DNA from: Phycisphaerae bacterium
GTDB taxonomy: Bacteria > Planctomycetota > Phycisphaerae > UBA1845 > Fen-1342
Direction: 5' to 3'
Length of the DNA stretch: 58,281 nucleotides
NCBI GenBank assembly: GCA_028277645.1
Contig: JANQFV010000046.1
Location: 1 to 58,281, forward strand
In this document: one piece after another, positions 19,723-27,824 of the stretch
Layout: every line of letters begins with the position of its first letter
Numbering within the stretch: position 1 is the first letter of the stretch
The notes under the pieces: generated by a model
What the model saw: only the letters and a program-made list of their open reading frames with translations
Told to the model about the DNA's origin: nothing
The model's database searches: none
Program-made: the position numbers and the translations under genes

Positions 19723-19751
19723 TTGACCTGCGCGAACGGCGTTCGTACCAT
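19723..19751 (+). promoter_or_regulatory. Weak candidate promoter of the glycosyltransferase gene
   Basis: TTGACC (19723-19728), a 17-nt spacer and TACCAT (19746-19751), with CATAAT three bases further on. The spacer contains CGAAC-GGC-GTTCG, a perfect 5-bp inverted repeat. It lies between two divergent genes. Confidence 0.35.
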
Positions 19752-19806
19752 AATTCACGTACTGACGTAGACTTGAGCGTTTGCTGTTTCGCGGGCCCGC
19801 TTACAC

Positions 19807-21315
19807 ATGGACACACAACTGCTAGCCCGAATCGCAATCGCCGCCTATCTGGTCGTGCTGACACTGATATGTGTCTACGGCGCACACCGCTACTTCCTGC
19901 TGATGCTCTATTACCGCGTGCGGCGGCGCCAGTCGCGCCCGGCGTCAACGTTCGACGAGCTGCCCCGCATCACAGTCCAACTCCCCATGTACAACGAGCG
20001 GAACGTGGCCCAGCGCATCATCGAGCAGGCTGCACAGCTCGACTACCCCCGCGACAAGCTCCAGATTCAGGTGCTGGACGACTCGACCGACGAGACGCAG
20101 CAGATCGCCCGCGCGACGGTCGACCGCCTGCGCGGCGCCGGCCACGACATCGAGTACCTGCACCGAGCGAATCGCACCGGCTACAAGGCCGGCGCCCTTG
20201 AAGCCGGTACGCGTACTGCAAAAGGTGAGTTCATCGCGATCTTCGACGCGGACTTCGTTCCCCCGCCCACCATCCTCCGCGAGACCATCCACCACTTCAC
20301 CGACGAACGCGTCGGCATGGTTCAGACCCGCTGGGACCACCTCAATCGTGATCTCTCCACGCTCACGCAGGCCCAGGCCATCCTGCTCGACGGCCACTTT
20401 GTCATCGAACACACCGCCCGCAACCGCACGGGCCGCTTCATGAGCTTCAACGGCACTGCCGGCATCTGGCGCAAAGCCGCAATTGCCGACGCCGGCGGCT
20501 GGCAGCACGACACGCTAACCGAAGACCTCGACCTCTCCTATCGCGCACAGCTCCACGGTTGGAAGTTCGTGTTCCTACCATCGCTGACCGCCCCCGCTGA
20601 GCTCCCGCCGGAAATGAACGCGTTCAAAGCCCAACAACATCGTTGGACGAAGGGTGGCGCGCAAACCTGCCTCAAACTGCTGCCACGCGTGCTGCGGAGC
20701 CCGGTCCGCTGGCCGGTGAAACTGGAAGCGTTCTTCCATCTCACCAGCGGCGCCGTCTACGTGCTCGTCGTTCTGCTAAGCCTGCTGATCGGCCCCACGC
20801 TGATCGCCAAGCTCACGCTCCGCGAACCGCAGCCGAATTGGATTCTGTGGTTCGAGCTCGTGTTGTTCATCATCGGCTTCGGGTCCACGACGGCCTTCTA
20901 CGTCGTCAGCCAGCATGAGCTGCTCCGCGGCTGGTGGCGACCGCTGACGTACGTACCGACCCTGATGGCCGTCGGCATCGGCATTGCGTTCAACAACGCC
21001 GTAGCCGCCCTTGACGGGTTCTTTGGAAATACTGGCGAGTTCGTGCGGACGCCGAAGTTCGGCGCCTCGGCAGGAAGCTCCGACTGGTACAAGCAACTGC
21101 GCACGTTTCGCATACGCGCCGGCTGGAAGGCCTGGGCCGAGCTCGTGATCGCGCTGTACCTGGTCGGCTGTACCGCAGCGCTATTCTTATTTGACAACTG
21201 GTTCCAGCGTGTCTCGATGGCGCTGCCGTTTCTGCTGATCTTCATCGTGGGCTACTTCTATATCGCGACGCAGACATTCTACGCTGACTGGATTTCGCGT
21301 CGCTACGCCGCTTAG
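19807..21315 (+). CDS. Membrane family-2 glycosyltransferase
   Basis: Processive-type GT2 enzyme of 502 aa. It has one N-terminal membrane segment (about 8-35), a cytoplasmic catalytic domain and at least four C-terminal membrane segments from about residue 315. The active-site landmarks are complete: VQLPMYNER, DDSTDET (91-97), DADF (147-150), TEDLDLSYR and QQHRWTKG (the QxxRW motif). The layout matches bacterial beta-mannan or cellulose synthase-like enzymes. The product cannot be told from sequence alone. It stands alone and is divergent from the LOG gene. Confidence 0.9.
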   Translation: MDTQLLARIAIAAYLVVLTLICVYGAHRYFLLMLYYRVRRRQSRPASTFDELPRITVQLPMYNERNVAQRIIEQAAQLDYPRDKLQIQVLDDSTDETQQIARATVDRLRGAGHDIEYLHRANRTGYKAGALEAGTRTAKGEFIAIFDADFVPPPTILRETIHHFTDERVGMVQTRWDHLNRDLSTLTQAQAILLDGHFVIEHTARNRTGRFMSFNGTAGIWRKAAIADAGGWQHDTLTEDLDLSYRAQLHGWKFVFLPSLTAPAELPPEMNAFKAQQHRWTKGGAQTCLKLLPRVLRSPVRWPVKLEAFFHLTSGAVYVLVVLLSLLIGPTLIAKLTLREPQPNWILWFELVLFIIGFGSTTAFYVVSQHELLRGWWRPLTYVPTLMAVGIGIAFNNAVAALDGFFGNTGEFVRTPKFGASAGSSDWYKQLRTFRIRAGWKAWAELVIALYLVGCTAALFLFDNWFQRVSMALPFLLIFIVGYFYIATQTFYADWISRRYAA

Positions 21316-21369
21316 CCTTAGCCGCGCGATGCGGCGCCGGCAGAGCACGACTCATTAGGAGACATGTGC

Positions 21370-21630
21370 ATGTCCGCAGATCCGAACGAACCCGTCGTTT
21401 TGGGCAAAGTAAAGTCCGAAGCACAGGCCGCGCTCGCGGTCAACGCCCTCGCCGAACGCGGCATCACCGCGCACTCGGCTGGCGAACTCACGAGCGGTTT
21501 CCGCGCCGAAGCCCCCGGCGAGGTCAAAGTACTGGTTCACCTGTCCGACCTGGAAAACGCCAAGAAGGCCTGGGCCGAGATCGAGGCCGATCTGAACCGG
21601 ATGCACTCGGAAGACGAGGACTCCGAGTAG
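21370..21630 (+). CDS. Small DUF2007-like protein
   Basis: An 86-aa cytoplasmic protein. The pattern KVKSEAQAALAVNALAERGI followed by KVLVHLSDLENAKKAWAEIE fits the DUF2007 'putative signal transducing' fold. ATG at 21370 is favoured over the ATG at 21364 because TAGGAG is then 8 nt upstream. No function is known. It may share a transcript with the preceding glycosyltransferase, 54 nt away. Confidence 0.7.
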   Translation: MSADPNEPVVLGKVKSEAQAALAVNALAERGITAHSAGELTSGFRAEAPGEVKVLVHLSDLENAKKAWAEIEADLNRMHSEDEDSE

Positions 21631-21640
21631 CAACCGTTGG

Positions 21641-22213
21641 CTAGTCCTCAACGACCCCACTCAACTGCCTGGCGAACACGTCCGCGTCTTCGGCCTCCAT
21701 CAACGGCAGGTTCGCCTGCACATTCGCGGCGGCCGCCCGGATCGCCGCCTGAGCCATTGCCTCGGCTGCCTCAATGTCGGCACCCAACAACGGATTGCCT
21801 ACTTCACGCAGCTTGCGAACGTCCAGCAGCACCGCGTGCGCTGTAGTAGCCGTCTCGAGCGGTACGCTCGCCGCCACCTGAGCCGCCGCTGCGATCCGCG
21901 CCTTACGCCCCGGATCGCTCTTATCCAGCATGAACGCATCGCTCAGCACGCCGTAGGCGATGGCGTCTTCATCGACCAGCTTCTCGAACAGCGCCTGCGC
22001 GCGGGCGAGGCGGTCCGCCAACGTGCGCAGCCGGTCTTCGAACTGAGCGAACTTCGCTTTTCCCGACGTAAACGCGACGACCATCCGCCCCAGGCCCGCA
22101 GCTAATGCTCCGGTCAAAGCCGCCGCGCTCCCCCCGCCGGGCGTCGGCGCCTGCAACGCCAGTTGTTCCAGGTATGCGCTGACCGATCCGGCCAATAGCG
22201 TGTCTTTCGCCAT
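21641..22213 (-). CDS. Cyclodeaminase/cyclohydrolase-family protein
   Basis: A 190-aa helical protein of the formiminotetrahydrofolate cyclodeaminase family, a possible folate one-carbon enzyme. The motif [25 protein letters not shown] is near the N-terminus and [32 protein letters not shown] near the C-terminus, as in stand-alone FchA-type proteins. ATG at 22213 has GGGAGA 5 nt upstream. Converges with the DUF2007 gene 10 nt away. Confidence 0.88.
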   Translation of the reverse strand: MAKDTLLAGSVSAYLEQLALQAPTPGGGSAAALTGALAAGLGRMVVAFTSGKAKFAQFEDRLRTLADRLARAQALFEKLVDEDAIAYGVLSDAFMLDKSDPGRKARIAAAAQVAASVPLETATTAHAVLLDVRKLREVGNPLLGADIEAAEAMAQAAIRAAAANVQANLPLMEAEDADVFARQLSGVVED

Positions 22214-22283
22214 CACTGTCTCCCAACCTGCGTCCGACCCGCATACTATGCGGCAGGTGTGTGAACGGCCAAACGGAGTCCGC

Positions 22284-22766
22284 ATGTTCGGCTTGCACCA
22301 GGACGAGATCGATCGGCGTTACATGCAGGAGGCGCTCACGCTGGCTCAGCGAGCACTCACCTCCGAGGACGTTCCCGTCGGCGCGCTGGTCGTATACGAC
22401 GGCCGGATCATCGGCCGCGGCTTCAACCAGCGCGAGCAGTTACAGGACCCCACTGCCCACGCGGAGATGATCGCGATCACCGCCGCCGCCGAACACATTG
22501 GCCACTGGCGGCTCGAGAACTGTACGCTCTACGTAACGCTCGAGCCCTGCGCAATGTGCGCCGGCGCACTTGTGCTGGCACGCGTACAGCGGCTGGTTTA
22601 CGGCGCCTCTGACGGCAAGGCCGGCGCCTGCGGTTCACTCTACGAAATCACGGCTGACACGCGCCTGAATCACCAGGTTGAGACCGTTCCCGGCATAATG
22701 GCCGAGCCGTGCGCCGAACTCTTGCGTGAGTTCTTCCGACATCGCCGTTCGCTCGGGGAGAAGTGA
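22284..22766 (+). CDS. tadA: tRNA-specific adenosine deaminase
   Basis: Deaminates A34 of tRNA-Arg to inosine. The zinc-dependent deaminase site is complete: HAE with His59 and Glu61, and PCAMC with Cys89 and Cys92. The core [21 protein letters not shown] is typical. At 160 aa it has normal length. The start has CGGAG upstream and is divergent from the cyclodeaminase gene. Confidence 0.95.
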   Translation: MFGLHQDEIDRRYMQEALTLAQRALTSEDVPVGALVVYDGRIIGRGFNQREQLQDPTAHAEMIAITAAAEHIGHWRLENCTLYVTLEPCAMCAGALVLARVQRLVYGASDGKAGACGSLYEITADTRLNHQVETVPGIMAEPCAELLREFFRHRRSLGEK

Positions 22767-22797
22767 CGCGCGTCAGTCTGCAGAACGCCGCGAGCGT

Positions 22798-23250
22798 CTA
22801 CCGCGCGGCGTCGGGGTCACCGTAGAACTTTGCCTCGGCCAGTGCGCGAACCTCGCCGTCCTTCCTGATGTCGGACCGAAGCTCAAAAAAGGGCTGGTGT
22901 TCACGTACCAGCCAGGCCCGGACAACGGCGGTACCCCCGAGCAGCAGTGGCGCGCGATAGCGCACGTTCAGCCGCCCCGTGTAGCCGCGAATGCCGCGGA
23001 CGAACAGGCAGTGCGTCATGGTGGCGTCCAGCACCATCGCGATGACGCCGCCGTGTACGCGGTTCGGATGTCCCTGAAACGTCGGTTCACAGGGAAACGT
23101 GGCCTGCACGGTACCGTCATCGCCGGCTTCGAAGCGCAGTCCGAGCCCGCCTTCCGGCCGCCCGCGGCAGGCCATGCAGTTTGCGTGGCAGCCGCGCTCG
23201 ACGGAGGACGCCTGACGTTCCAGTCGTTCAGTGACAAAGTGCGACTTCAC
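22798..23250 (-). CDS. PaaI-like hotdog thioesterase
   Basis: Acyl-CoA thioesterase-like hotdog protein, about 150 aa. The active helix is NRVHGGVIAMVLDATMTHCLF, and the strand RYRAPLLLGGTAVVRAWLV follows. An N-terminal CHANCMACRG segment has three cysteines, like the CxxC-G head of some relatives. The start is uncertain: GTG at 23250 is chosen, and a TTG at 23289 would overlap the stop of the upstream His-rich gene. It may be the third gene of the DUF134 operon. Confidence 0.78.
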   Translation of the reverse strand: MKSHFVTERLERQASSVERGCHANCMACRGRPEGGLGLRFEAGDDGTVQATFPCEPTFQGHPNRVHGGVIAMVLDATMTHCLFVRGIRGYTGRLNVRYRAPLLLGGTAVVRAWLVREHQPFFELRSDIRKDGEVRALAEAKFYGDPDAAR

Positions 23251-23285
23251 GGTATTGGCAGGATAACCACGGACCGGCGGCGCGC

Positions 23286-23609
23286 TCAATCCGATTCCGA
23301 CAGAGTCGCCGTGCGATCGGTCTGCGCATGGCAGCGCCGACGGCGTTCGCAGCGGCCGCGTCCGCCCCCATGATGGCCGCCTTTATGATCGCCGCGCCGA
23401 TTCTGACGACCGTGGCACCGCCCGTGCCCGCCCTCAGGATGGTCATGATGCTGACCGCCGCGGCAGTGTCCACGGCCACCGCCGTGCGGACGGCCGCCGC
23501 GCCCTACGTCGCAGTGCTCGCCATGCTCGTGCGGCTGTTCGCGAGCCGGATCTGCGTTTGCCGAATCCTCCTGGGCCTGCGTGTTGTCGCCGGTTGGCAT
23601 CTCACTCAT
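23286..23609 (-). CDS. Small His/Gly/Cys-rich protein, putative metal binder
   Basis: A 107-aa protein. The first 35 residues are polar (MSEMPTGDNTQAQEDSANAD). The rest is packed with His, Gly, Arg and Cys (EHGEHCDVGRGG, GHCRGG, HHDHPEGGHGRC, HKGGHHGGG). Such composition points to metal binding; this is inference. The start is well supported by AAGGAG 8 nt upstream of the ATG. It follows the DUF134 regulator by 28 nt. DUF134 genes in other bacteria often sit by small Gly-rich proteins. No signal peptide is visible. I do not recognise a family. Confidence 0.7.
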   Translation of the reverse strand: MSEMPTGDNTQAQEDSANADPAREQPHEHGEHCDVGRGGRPHGGGRGHCRGGQHHDHPEGGHGRCHGRQNRRGDHKGGHHGGGRGRCERRRRCHAQTDRTATLSESD

Positions 23610-23637
23610 GGTCAAACTCCTTGGATGACTTACAGCC

Positions 23638-24090
23638 TTAAGCGCTTTTTGATGCGCTTTTGGTTCGCCGACACCGCCGCTGCGGCGAGCGCGCGAGCCG
23701 CTCCATTGAATGACCACATTGCCCGCACGCTCGCGTTCGGCGACCGCGGTCCGCATGCCGGCGCTGGCCGCAGCCACCACAGACGAACGTCGTCGCCCGG
23801 CCACGTCGCACTGCCCCACCTTCGACCACGATCATCTGACCGGTCAGAAACGCCTGTGCCAGCTTCGCCCGTGCGGATTGAATGAGCCGTCCAAACGTCG
23901 GCCGGGAAATGCCCATCTGGTCGGCGGCGGCCTCGTGATAGAGACCGACCACATCCGCCAGCCGCAACGCCTCCACTTCATCCCGCCCCATGGTCACCTG
24001 GTGCAGTTCACCCGCCGAGCGCCCCACCGGCTTGAACGCGCGCGGCGTCGCGACGTCGCAGACAAGTCTCTGTTTGCACGGACGAGCCAT
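23638..24090 (-). CDS. DUF134 (UPF0251) DNA-binding protein
   Basis: A 150-aa protein of the DUF134 family. The N-terminus MARPCKQRLVC is typical. A helix-turn-helix follows (EVEALRLADVVGLYHEAAADQMGISRPTFGRLIQSARAKLAQAF). The C-terminal extension has two CxxC pairs (CGGCG, CGQCG) that could bind a metal ion. ATG 24090 has AGGAG 6 nt upstream. It is the first gene of a likely operon with the His-rich protein, and a near-palindrome overlaps its promoter, so autoregulation is plausible. Confidence 0.88.
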   Translation of the reverse strand: MARPCKQRLVCDVATPRAFKPVGRSAGELHQVTMGRDEVEALRLADVVGLYHEAAADQMGISRPTFGRLIQSARAKLAQAFLTGQMIVVEGGAVRRGRATTFVCGGCGQRRHADRGRRTRACGQCGHSMERLARSPQRRCRRTKSASKSA

Positions 24091-24107
24091 TGGAAGCTCC
24101 TGGATGC

Positions 24108-24129
24108 GTTATAATCATATGCTCATAAC
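24108..24129. promoter_or_regulatory. Near-palindromic operator over the DUF134 promoter
   Basis: A 22-bp near-palindrome: 5-bp arms GTTAT/ATAAC and a central CATATG match perfectly, and 18 of 22 positions are symmetric. It covers the -10 box of the DUF134 promoter, which fits a repressor site. Confidence 0.55.
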
Positions 24130-24142
24130 TCCACGACGTCAA
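24114..24142 (-). promoter_or_regulatory. Strong promoter of the DUF134 operon
   Basis: On the minus strand TTGACG (24142-24137), a 17-nt spacer and TATGAT (24119-24114) precede the ATG at 24090 by 23 nt. Confidence 0.72.
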
Positions 24143-24227
24143 CGCGAGTCTCATGGCACAACGTGATCACCGATCTTGTCGGATACGCTTACCCCCGTCT
24201 CGGCTGGCGCTCGTTCCCACCTATGGA

Positions 24228-25667
24228 TCAGGGCTCGATCAACCGTTGCCCCACGCCGCTCACATCTAGCTCGATGGCGCCGCCCTGCGTGCGAAGGACC
24301 TGCAGAAAGTCGTCCAGCCCCGCGAGCTTCTCGCCGTTGGCGGCTTCTATTACGTCGCCGATTACGAGGCTGGCCGCGGCCGCGGGCGATTCCGGCATTA
24401 CCTCGATGACTGCGATGCCGGTGACGGCATCATCAATCTGCAGCACGCGCCGCGCGTCCGCCGTCAGATCCGCCAGGCGCAGACCACGCCAGGAGATGCT
24501 GCCGCTCCGCAGCCAGTTGACGCGATTCACGTCCCGCCGCTCAACCTCCACCGACCGCCGCAGCACGCGTCCGTCACGCCGAATGGTGAAGAACAGATGG
24601 TCTCCGACGGGCGCATCGCCGACGAGTTCGGCCAGGTGCCCCGGGCCCCGTAGTGGCGCGCCGTTGCAGTCCATGATGGCATCACCCACCGCAACCTGCG
24701 CGCGGTCGGCCGGTCCGTCCGATTCGACCTGATCGACGACCACGCCGCTGGAGCGCAGGACGTCGTCCAGCAGCACTTCGAACTCGTTGGGAACACGTGC
24801 CGTTAGCCCGATGTATCCGTACTCAATGGCCTCGCCCGCGCACAGCGCAGCGACGGTATCCCGCCGCGCGGCGGTCATGGGAATTGCGAAGCCCACGCCT
24901 TCGTCCGCCGGGGCGCGCGTGTGCATCGCCGTGATCACGCCGATCATCTCTCCGCGCACATTGAATAGCGGCCCACCGGAGTTCCCGGGATTGATTGCCG
25001 CGGTGGTCTGAATCATGTTGTGGTAGAAGCGATCGTCGACTTCACCGAGGCCAGGCAGTTGCCGACCGAGGTTCGACACGACGCCGATCGATACGCTCAA
25101 CTGACCGTCGCGCCCCAGCCCGAATGGGTTGCCGAGCACCACCGACCACTGGCCGCGGCGTACATGATCCCACTCGCAGAATTTCACGACCGCGAGGTCG
25201 TCGCGATCGATAGCAAGAACGGCCAGATCGCTGCGTGAATCCGCAGACAACACCGTCGCCGGCACGCGCGCCCCGTCATGCAGCATCACCTCGATATCGG
25301 TGGCGTTCTGCACCACGTGTTCGTTCGTCAGGATCAGGCCATCTGCTCCGACGATCGTACCACTACCGTTGACGACAACGCGCTGTTCGAACAACTCGCT
25401 CGCGTCCCCCTCATCCGCCGTCAGCGACAGGTAATTCCGCTTCAGCGCCCGAATGCCAACCACGCTCGGGGATACACGTGCAACGACGCCCTGGAACGCG
25501 CGCTCAATCGCTGCCAGATCCGGTAGCTCCTCCACGGCAGCAGCGGTACGGACGTCGTCGCCTTGCGCCGTGAGCGTCCACGCACCCGCGAGCGCGATCA
25601 GCAACACCCACGCCCGTGCCCCGCGCGACGACAGGTCTACCTGCCTGTACACACACTCCGTTCGCAT
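24228..25667 (-). CDS. HtrA/DegP-like serine protease with two PDZ domains
   Basis: Periplasmic quality-control protease of 479 aa. An N-terminal signal or anchor segment lies at about 20-36. The trypsin-like triad is complete: His117 (TNEHVV), Asp147 (SRSDLAV) and Ser230 (NPGNSGGP). Two PDZ domains follow, about 275-370 and 385-475; the second has GIAVIEVMPESPAAAASLVIGDVI. ATG at 25667 has GCGAGG upstream. It lies 149 nt downstream of recA on the same strand. Confidence 0.92.
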   Translation of the reverse strand: MRTECVYRQVDLSSRGARAWVLLIALAGAWTLTAQGDDVRTAAAVEELPDLAAIERAFQGVVARVSPSVVGIRALKRNYLSLTADEGDASELFEQRVVVNGSGTIVGADGLILTNEHVVQNATDIEVMLHDGARVPATVLSADSRSDLAVLAIDRDDLAVVKFCEWDHVRRGQWSVVLGNPFGLGRDGQLSVSIGVVSNLGRQLPGLGEVDDRFYHNMIQTTAAINPGNSGGPLFNVRGEMIGVITAMHTRAPADEGVGFAIPMTAARRDTVAALCAGEAIEYGYIGLTARVPNEFEVLLDDVLRSSGVVVDQVESDGPADRAQVAVGDAIMDCNGAPLRGPGHLAELVGDAPVGDHLFFTIRRDGRVLRRSVEVERRDVNRVNWLRSGSISWRGLRLADLTADARRVLQIDDAVTGIAVIEVMPESPAAAASLVIGDVIEAANGEKLAGLDDFLQVLRTQGGAIELDVSGVGQRLIEP

Positions 25668-25816
25668 CAATCGCCTCGCCACCTGTACTCGGCACGGGCT
25701 CAACTATTCGGACGCGCAACCGCTGCAACAGTGTCCAGGAAGCCATCGGTCCGTTCGTCGACCGCCGCCAGAAACGAGCGATCGTCGCGCCACCAGACAA
25801 TCCGAGCGATCGAACA

Positions 25817-26941
25817 CTACCGTTTACGAGACGTTTTCGCCGCGGCCTTCTTTCGACCGTCCGTTTCCGCCTTGGGGGCGGTGACCACGGCGGCGACACT
25901 CTTCGTCTTGCCGTTCGACGACGGCTCGTCACTCGGGGCCGGTCGAATGCGCTCGATCGTGCGCGTCCGAATCTCGGTCAGGACGCCCTCGTTATCACGC
26001 AGGAACTGCCGCACATTCTCCCGCCCCTGTCCCAGCCGTGTCTCACCGAAGCTGAACCACGTCCCGCTACGAGCGATAACCCCCTGCTCGCACGCGAGGT
26101 CGAGCAGATCCGATTCCCCGCTGATGCCGCTGTCGAACAGAATATCGAACTCCGCCTGCCGGAACGGCGGCGCGACCTTGTTCTTGACCACCTTACCCCG
26201 CACGCGCGTGCCGATGACCTGCTCACCGTCCTTGAGCATGCCAATCTTGCGCACGTCGATGCGGACCGAGCAGTAGAACTTCAATGCCCGACCGCCCGGC
26301 GTCGTTTCCGGACTACCGTACATCACGCCGATCTTTTCGCGGATCTGGTTGATGAAGATGACGCAGGTACGGCTCTTGCTCGCGATACCGGTCAGCTTGC
26401 GCATGGCCTTGCTCATCAGCCGGGCCTGCACACCGACCTGCATGTCCTCCATCGCCCCTTCCAACTCCACCCGGGGCACCAGGGCGGCGACAGAATCCAC
26501 CACAATCACGTCCAGCGCGTTCGAACGCACCAGCAGCTCGCAGATCTCCAGCGCCTCCTCGCCACACGAGGGTTGGTTCACCATCAATTCTTCGAGGTTC
26601 ACACCCAACCGCTTGGCCCAGGACGGGTCGAAGGCGTGTTCGACGTCGATGAACGCGGCCGCCCCGCCGGCCTTTTGCGCCTCGGCGATGATGTGCAGCG
26701 TCAGCGTCGTCTTACCGGACGACTCCGGCCCGAACACTTCCACGACGCGACCCCGCGGCACGCCGGCCCCGCCCAGGGCTAGGTCCAGCGACAGGCTGCC
26801 GGTGGAAATGCCGTCGACCTGAGCGTCCGGCGAATCGCCCAGGTACATGATGGCGCCTTTGCCGAAGGACTTCTCAATCTGCTGCATCGCCCGCGACAGG
26901 GCTTCCTTGCGGTTCTCCTCGCGTTCGTCGGCCTTCATCAT
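25817..26941 (-). CDS. recA: Recombinase RecA
   Basis: DNA-strand exchange ATPase for homologous recombination and repair. The start region [20 protein letters not shown] is followed by Walker [25 protein letters not shown], and the loop-L2 region [32 protein letters not shown]. The C-terminus ends in a Lys-rich tail ([18 protein letters not shown]). At about 374 aa it is slightly longer than usual because of that tail. ATG at 26950, 26941 or 26938 are all possible; GAGGGA lies close upstream of the last two. Confidence 0.98.
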   Translation of the reverse strand: MMKADEREENRKEALSRAMQQIEKSFGKGAIMYLGDSPDAQVDGISTGSLSLDLALGGAGVPRGRVVEVFGPESSGKTTLTLHIIAEAQKAGGAAAFIDVEHAFDPSWAKRLGVNLEELMVNQPSCGEEALEICELLVRSNALDVIVVDSVAALVPRVELEGAMEDMQVGVQARLMSKAMRKLTGIASKSRTCVIFINQIREKIGVMYGSPETTPGGRALKFYCSVRIDVRKIGMLKDGEQVIGTRVRGKVVKNKVAPPFRQAEFDILFDSGISGESDLLDLACEQGVIARSGTWFSFGETRLGQGRENVRQFLRDNEGVLTEIRTRTIERIRPAPSDEPSSNGKTKSVAAVVTAPKAETDGRKKAAAKTSRKR

Positions 26942-27030
26942 GTCCCTCATCGCTGGCCGCCGGGGCGGCAACCACCTCGCTCAACCCAACCGCGAGATCG
27001 ACCCCATGGCCGACATCGCCCAATAAGGAT

Positions 27031-27058
27031 AGGATACAAACAAACACCTAACTGTCAA
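27031..27058 (-). promoter_or_regulatory. Candidate recA promoter
   Basis: TTGACA (27058-27053), a 16-nt spacer and TATCCT (27036-27031) on the minus strand, about 90 nt before the recA start. No LexA-type box (CTG-N10-CAG or GAAC-N4-GTTC) is seen around it. Confidence 0.55.
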
Positions 27059-27090
27059 GTACCCAAGCAGAAGAAATCACCTGGCGGCGT

Positions 27091-27783
27091 TCAGTCGGTC
27101 AGCAGAACCCGCGGTGCCCCGATATCCACCACGACAACCTCACCCAAGACCTCAGCCGCCGCCGGCTCGTAGAATCCCGCCTTCCGCGCCACCATCGTGA
27201 CCGTCACATCCGCACGGAAGCACGGGCGATGCACCGCGCCCGTGTCCGCATCCAGGCCGGATGGGACATCGATCGCGATCCTGCGGGCGCGCTGCAGGTC
27301 GTTTGCCGCCTCAATCAGCTCCGCAATCGAGCCGCGCGGCGCGCCGGTCGTACCCGTGCCCAGCAACGCGTCGACAATAACGTCAGCGCTCGCCATTTGC
27401 CCCACTGCTGCTGCGCGCCCACTCGGTTCGTATGCGGCGATGAAGTCAATCCCCATCCGTTGAGTCACGCTTAGATTGGCGCCGGCGTCGCCGCGGGATT
27501 TTTCCGCCGCGCCCGCCAGCACGATGGCCACGTCCACACGCGCATTGTGCAGGTGTCGCGCGACGACGAACCCGTCACCCCCGTTGTTGCCCGTCCCACA
27601 GAGCACCACCACGCGCGCCGCGCGGGCGTCCTTCAGACCGTCATAGACGACTTCCGCCACGGCCCGCCCGGCGTTCTCCATCAGCACTATTCCGGGGATG
27701 CCGAATTCCTCGATCGCGCGGCGATCGATCTCACGGATTTCCGCACACCGTAGCGTCCGCCCTGCCTTGTAGGGAATGCCCAT
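27091..27783 (-). CDS. nnrE: NAD(P)H-hydrate epimerase
   Basis: YjeF N-terminal domain protein of 230 aa that epimerises damaged NAD(P)H hydrate. Signatures: REIDRRAIEEFGIPGIVLMENAGRAVAE, VVLCGTGNNGGDGFVVARHL, VDALLGTGTTGAPRG and AIDVPSGLDADTG. The kinase (dehydratase) half NnrD is not fused and is not seen next to it. GGAG lies about 7 nt before the ATG. It is divergent from the methyltransferase gene. Confidence 0.92.
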   Translation of the reverse strand: MGIPYKAGRTLRCAEIREIDRRAIEEFGIPGIVLMENAGRAVAEVVYDGLKDARAARVVVLCGTGNNGGDGFVVARHLHNARVDVAIVLAGAAEKSRGDAGANLSVTQRMGIDFIAAYEPSGRAAAVGQMASADVIVDALLGTGTTGAPRGSIAELIEAANDLQRARRIAIDVPSGLDADTGAVHRPCFRADVTVTMVARKAGFYEPAAAEVLGEVVVVDIGAPRVLLTD

Positions 27784-27824
27784 CGCCTCGCTCCGCTGAC
27801 TTTCGGCTAGAATCGTGCCTCATC

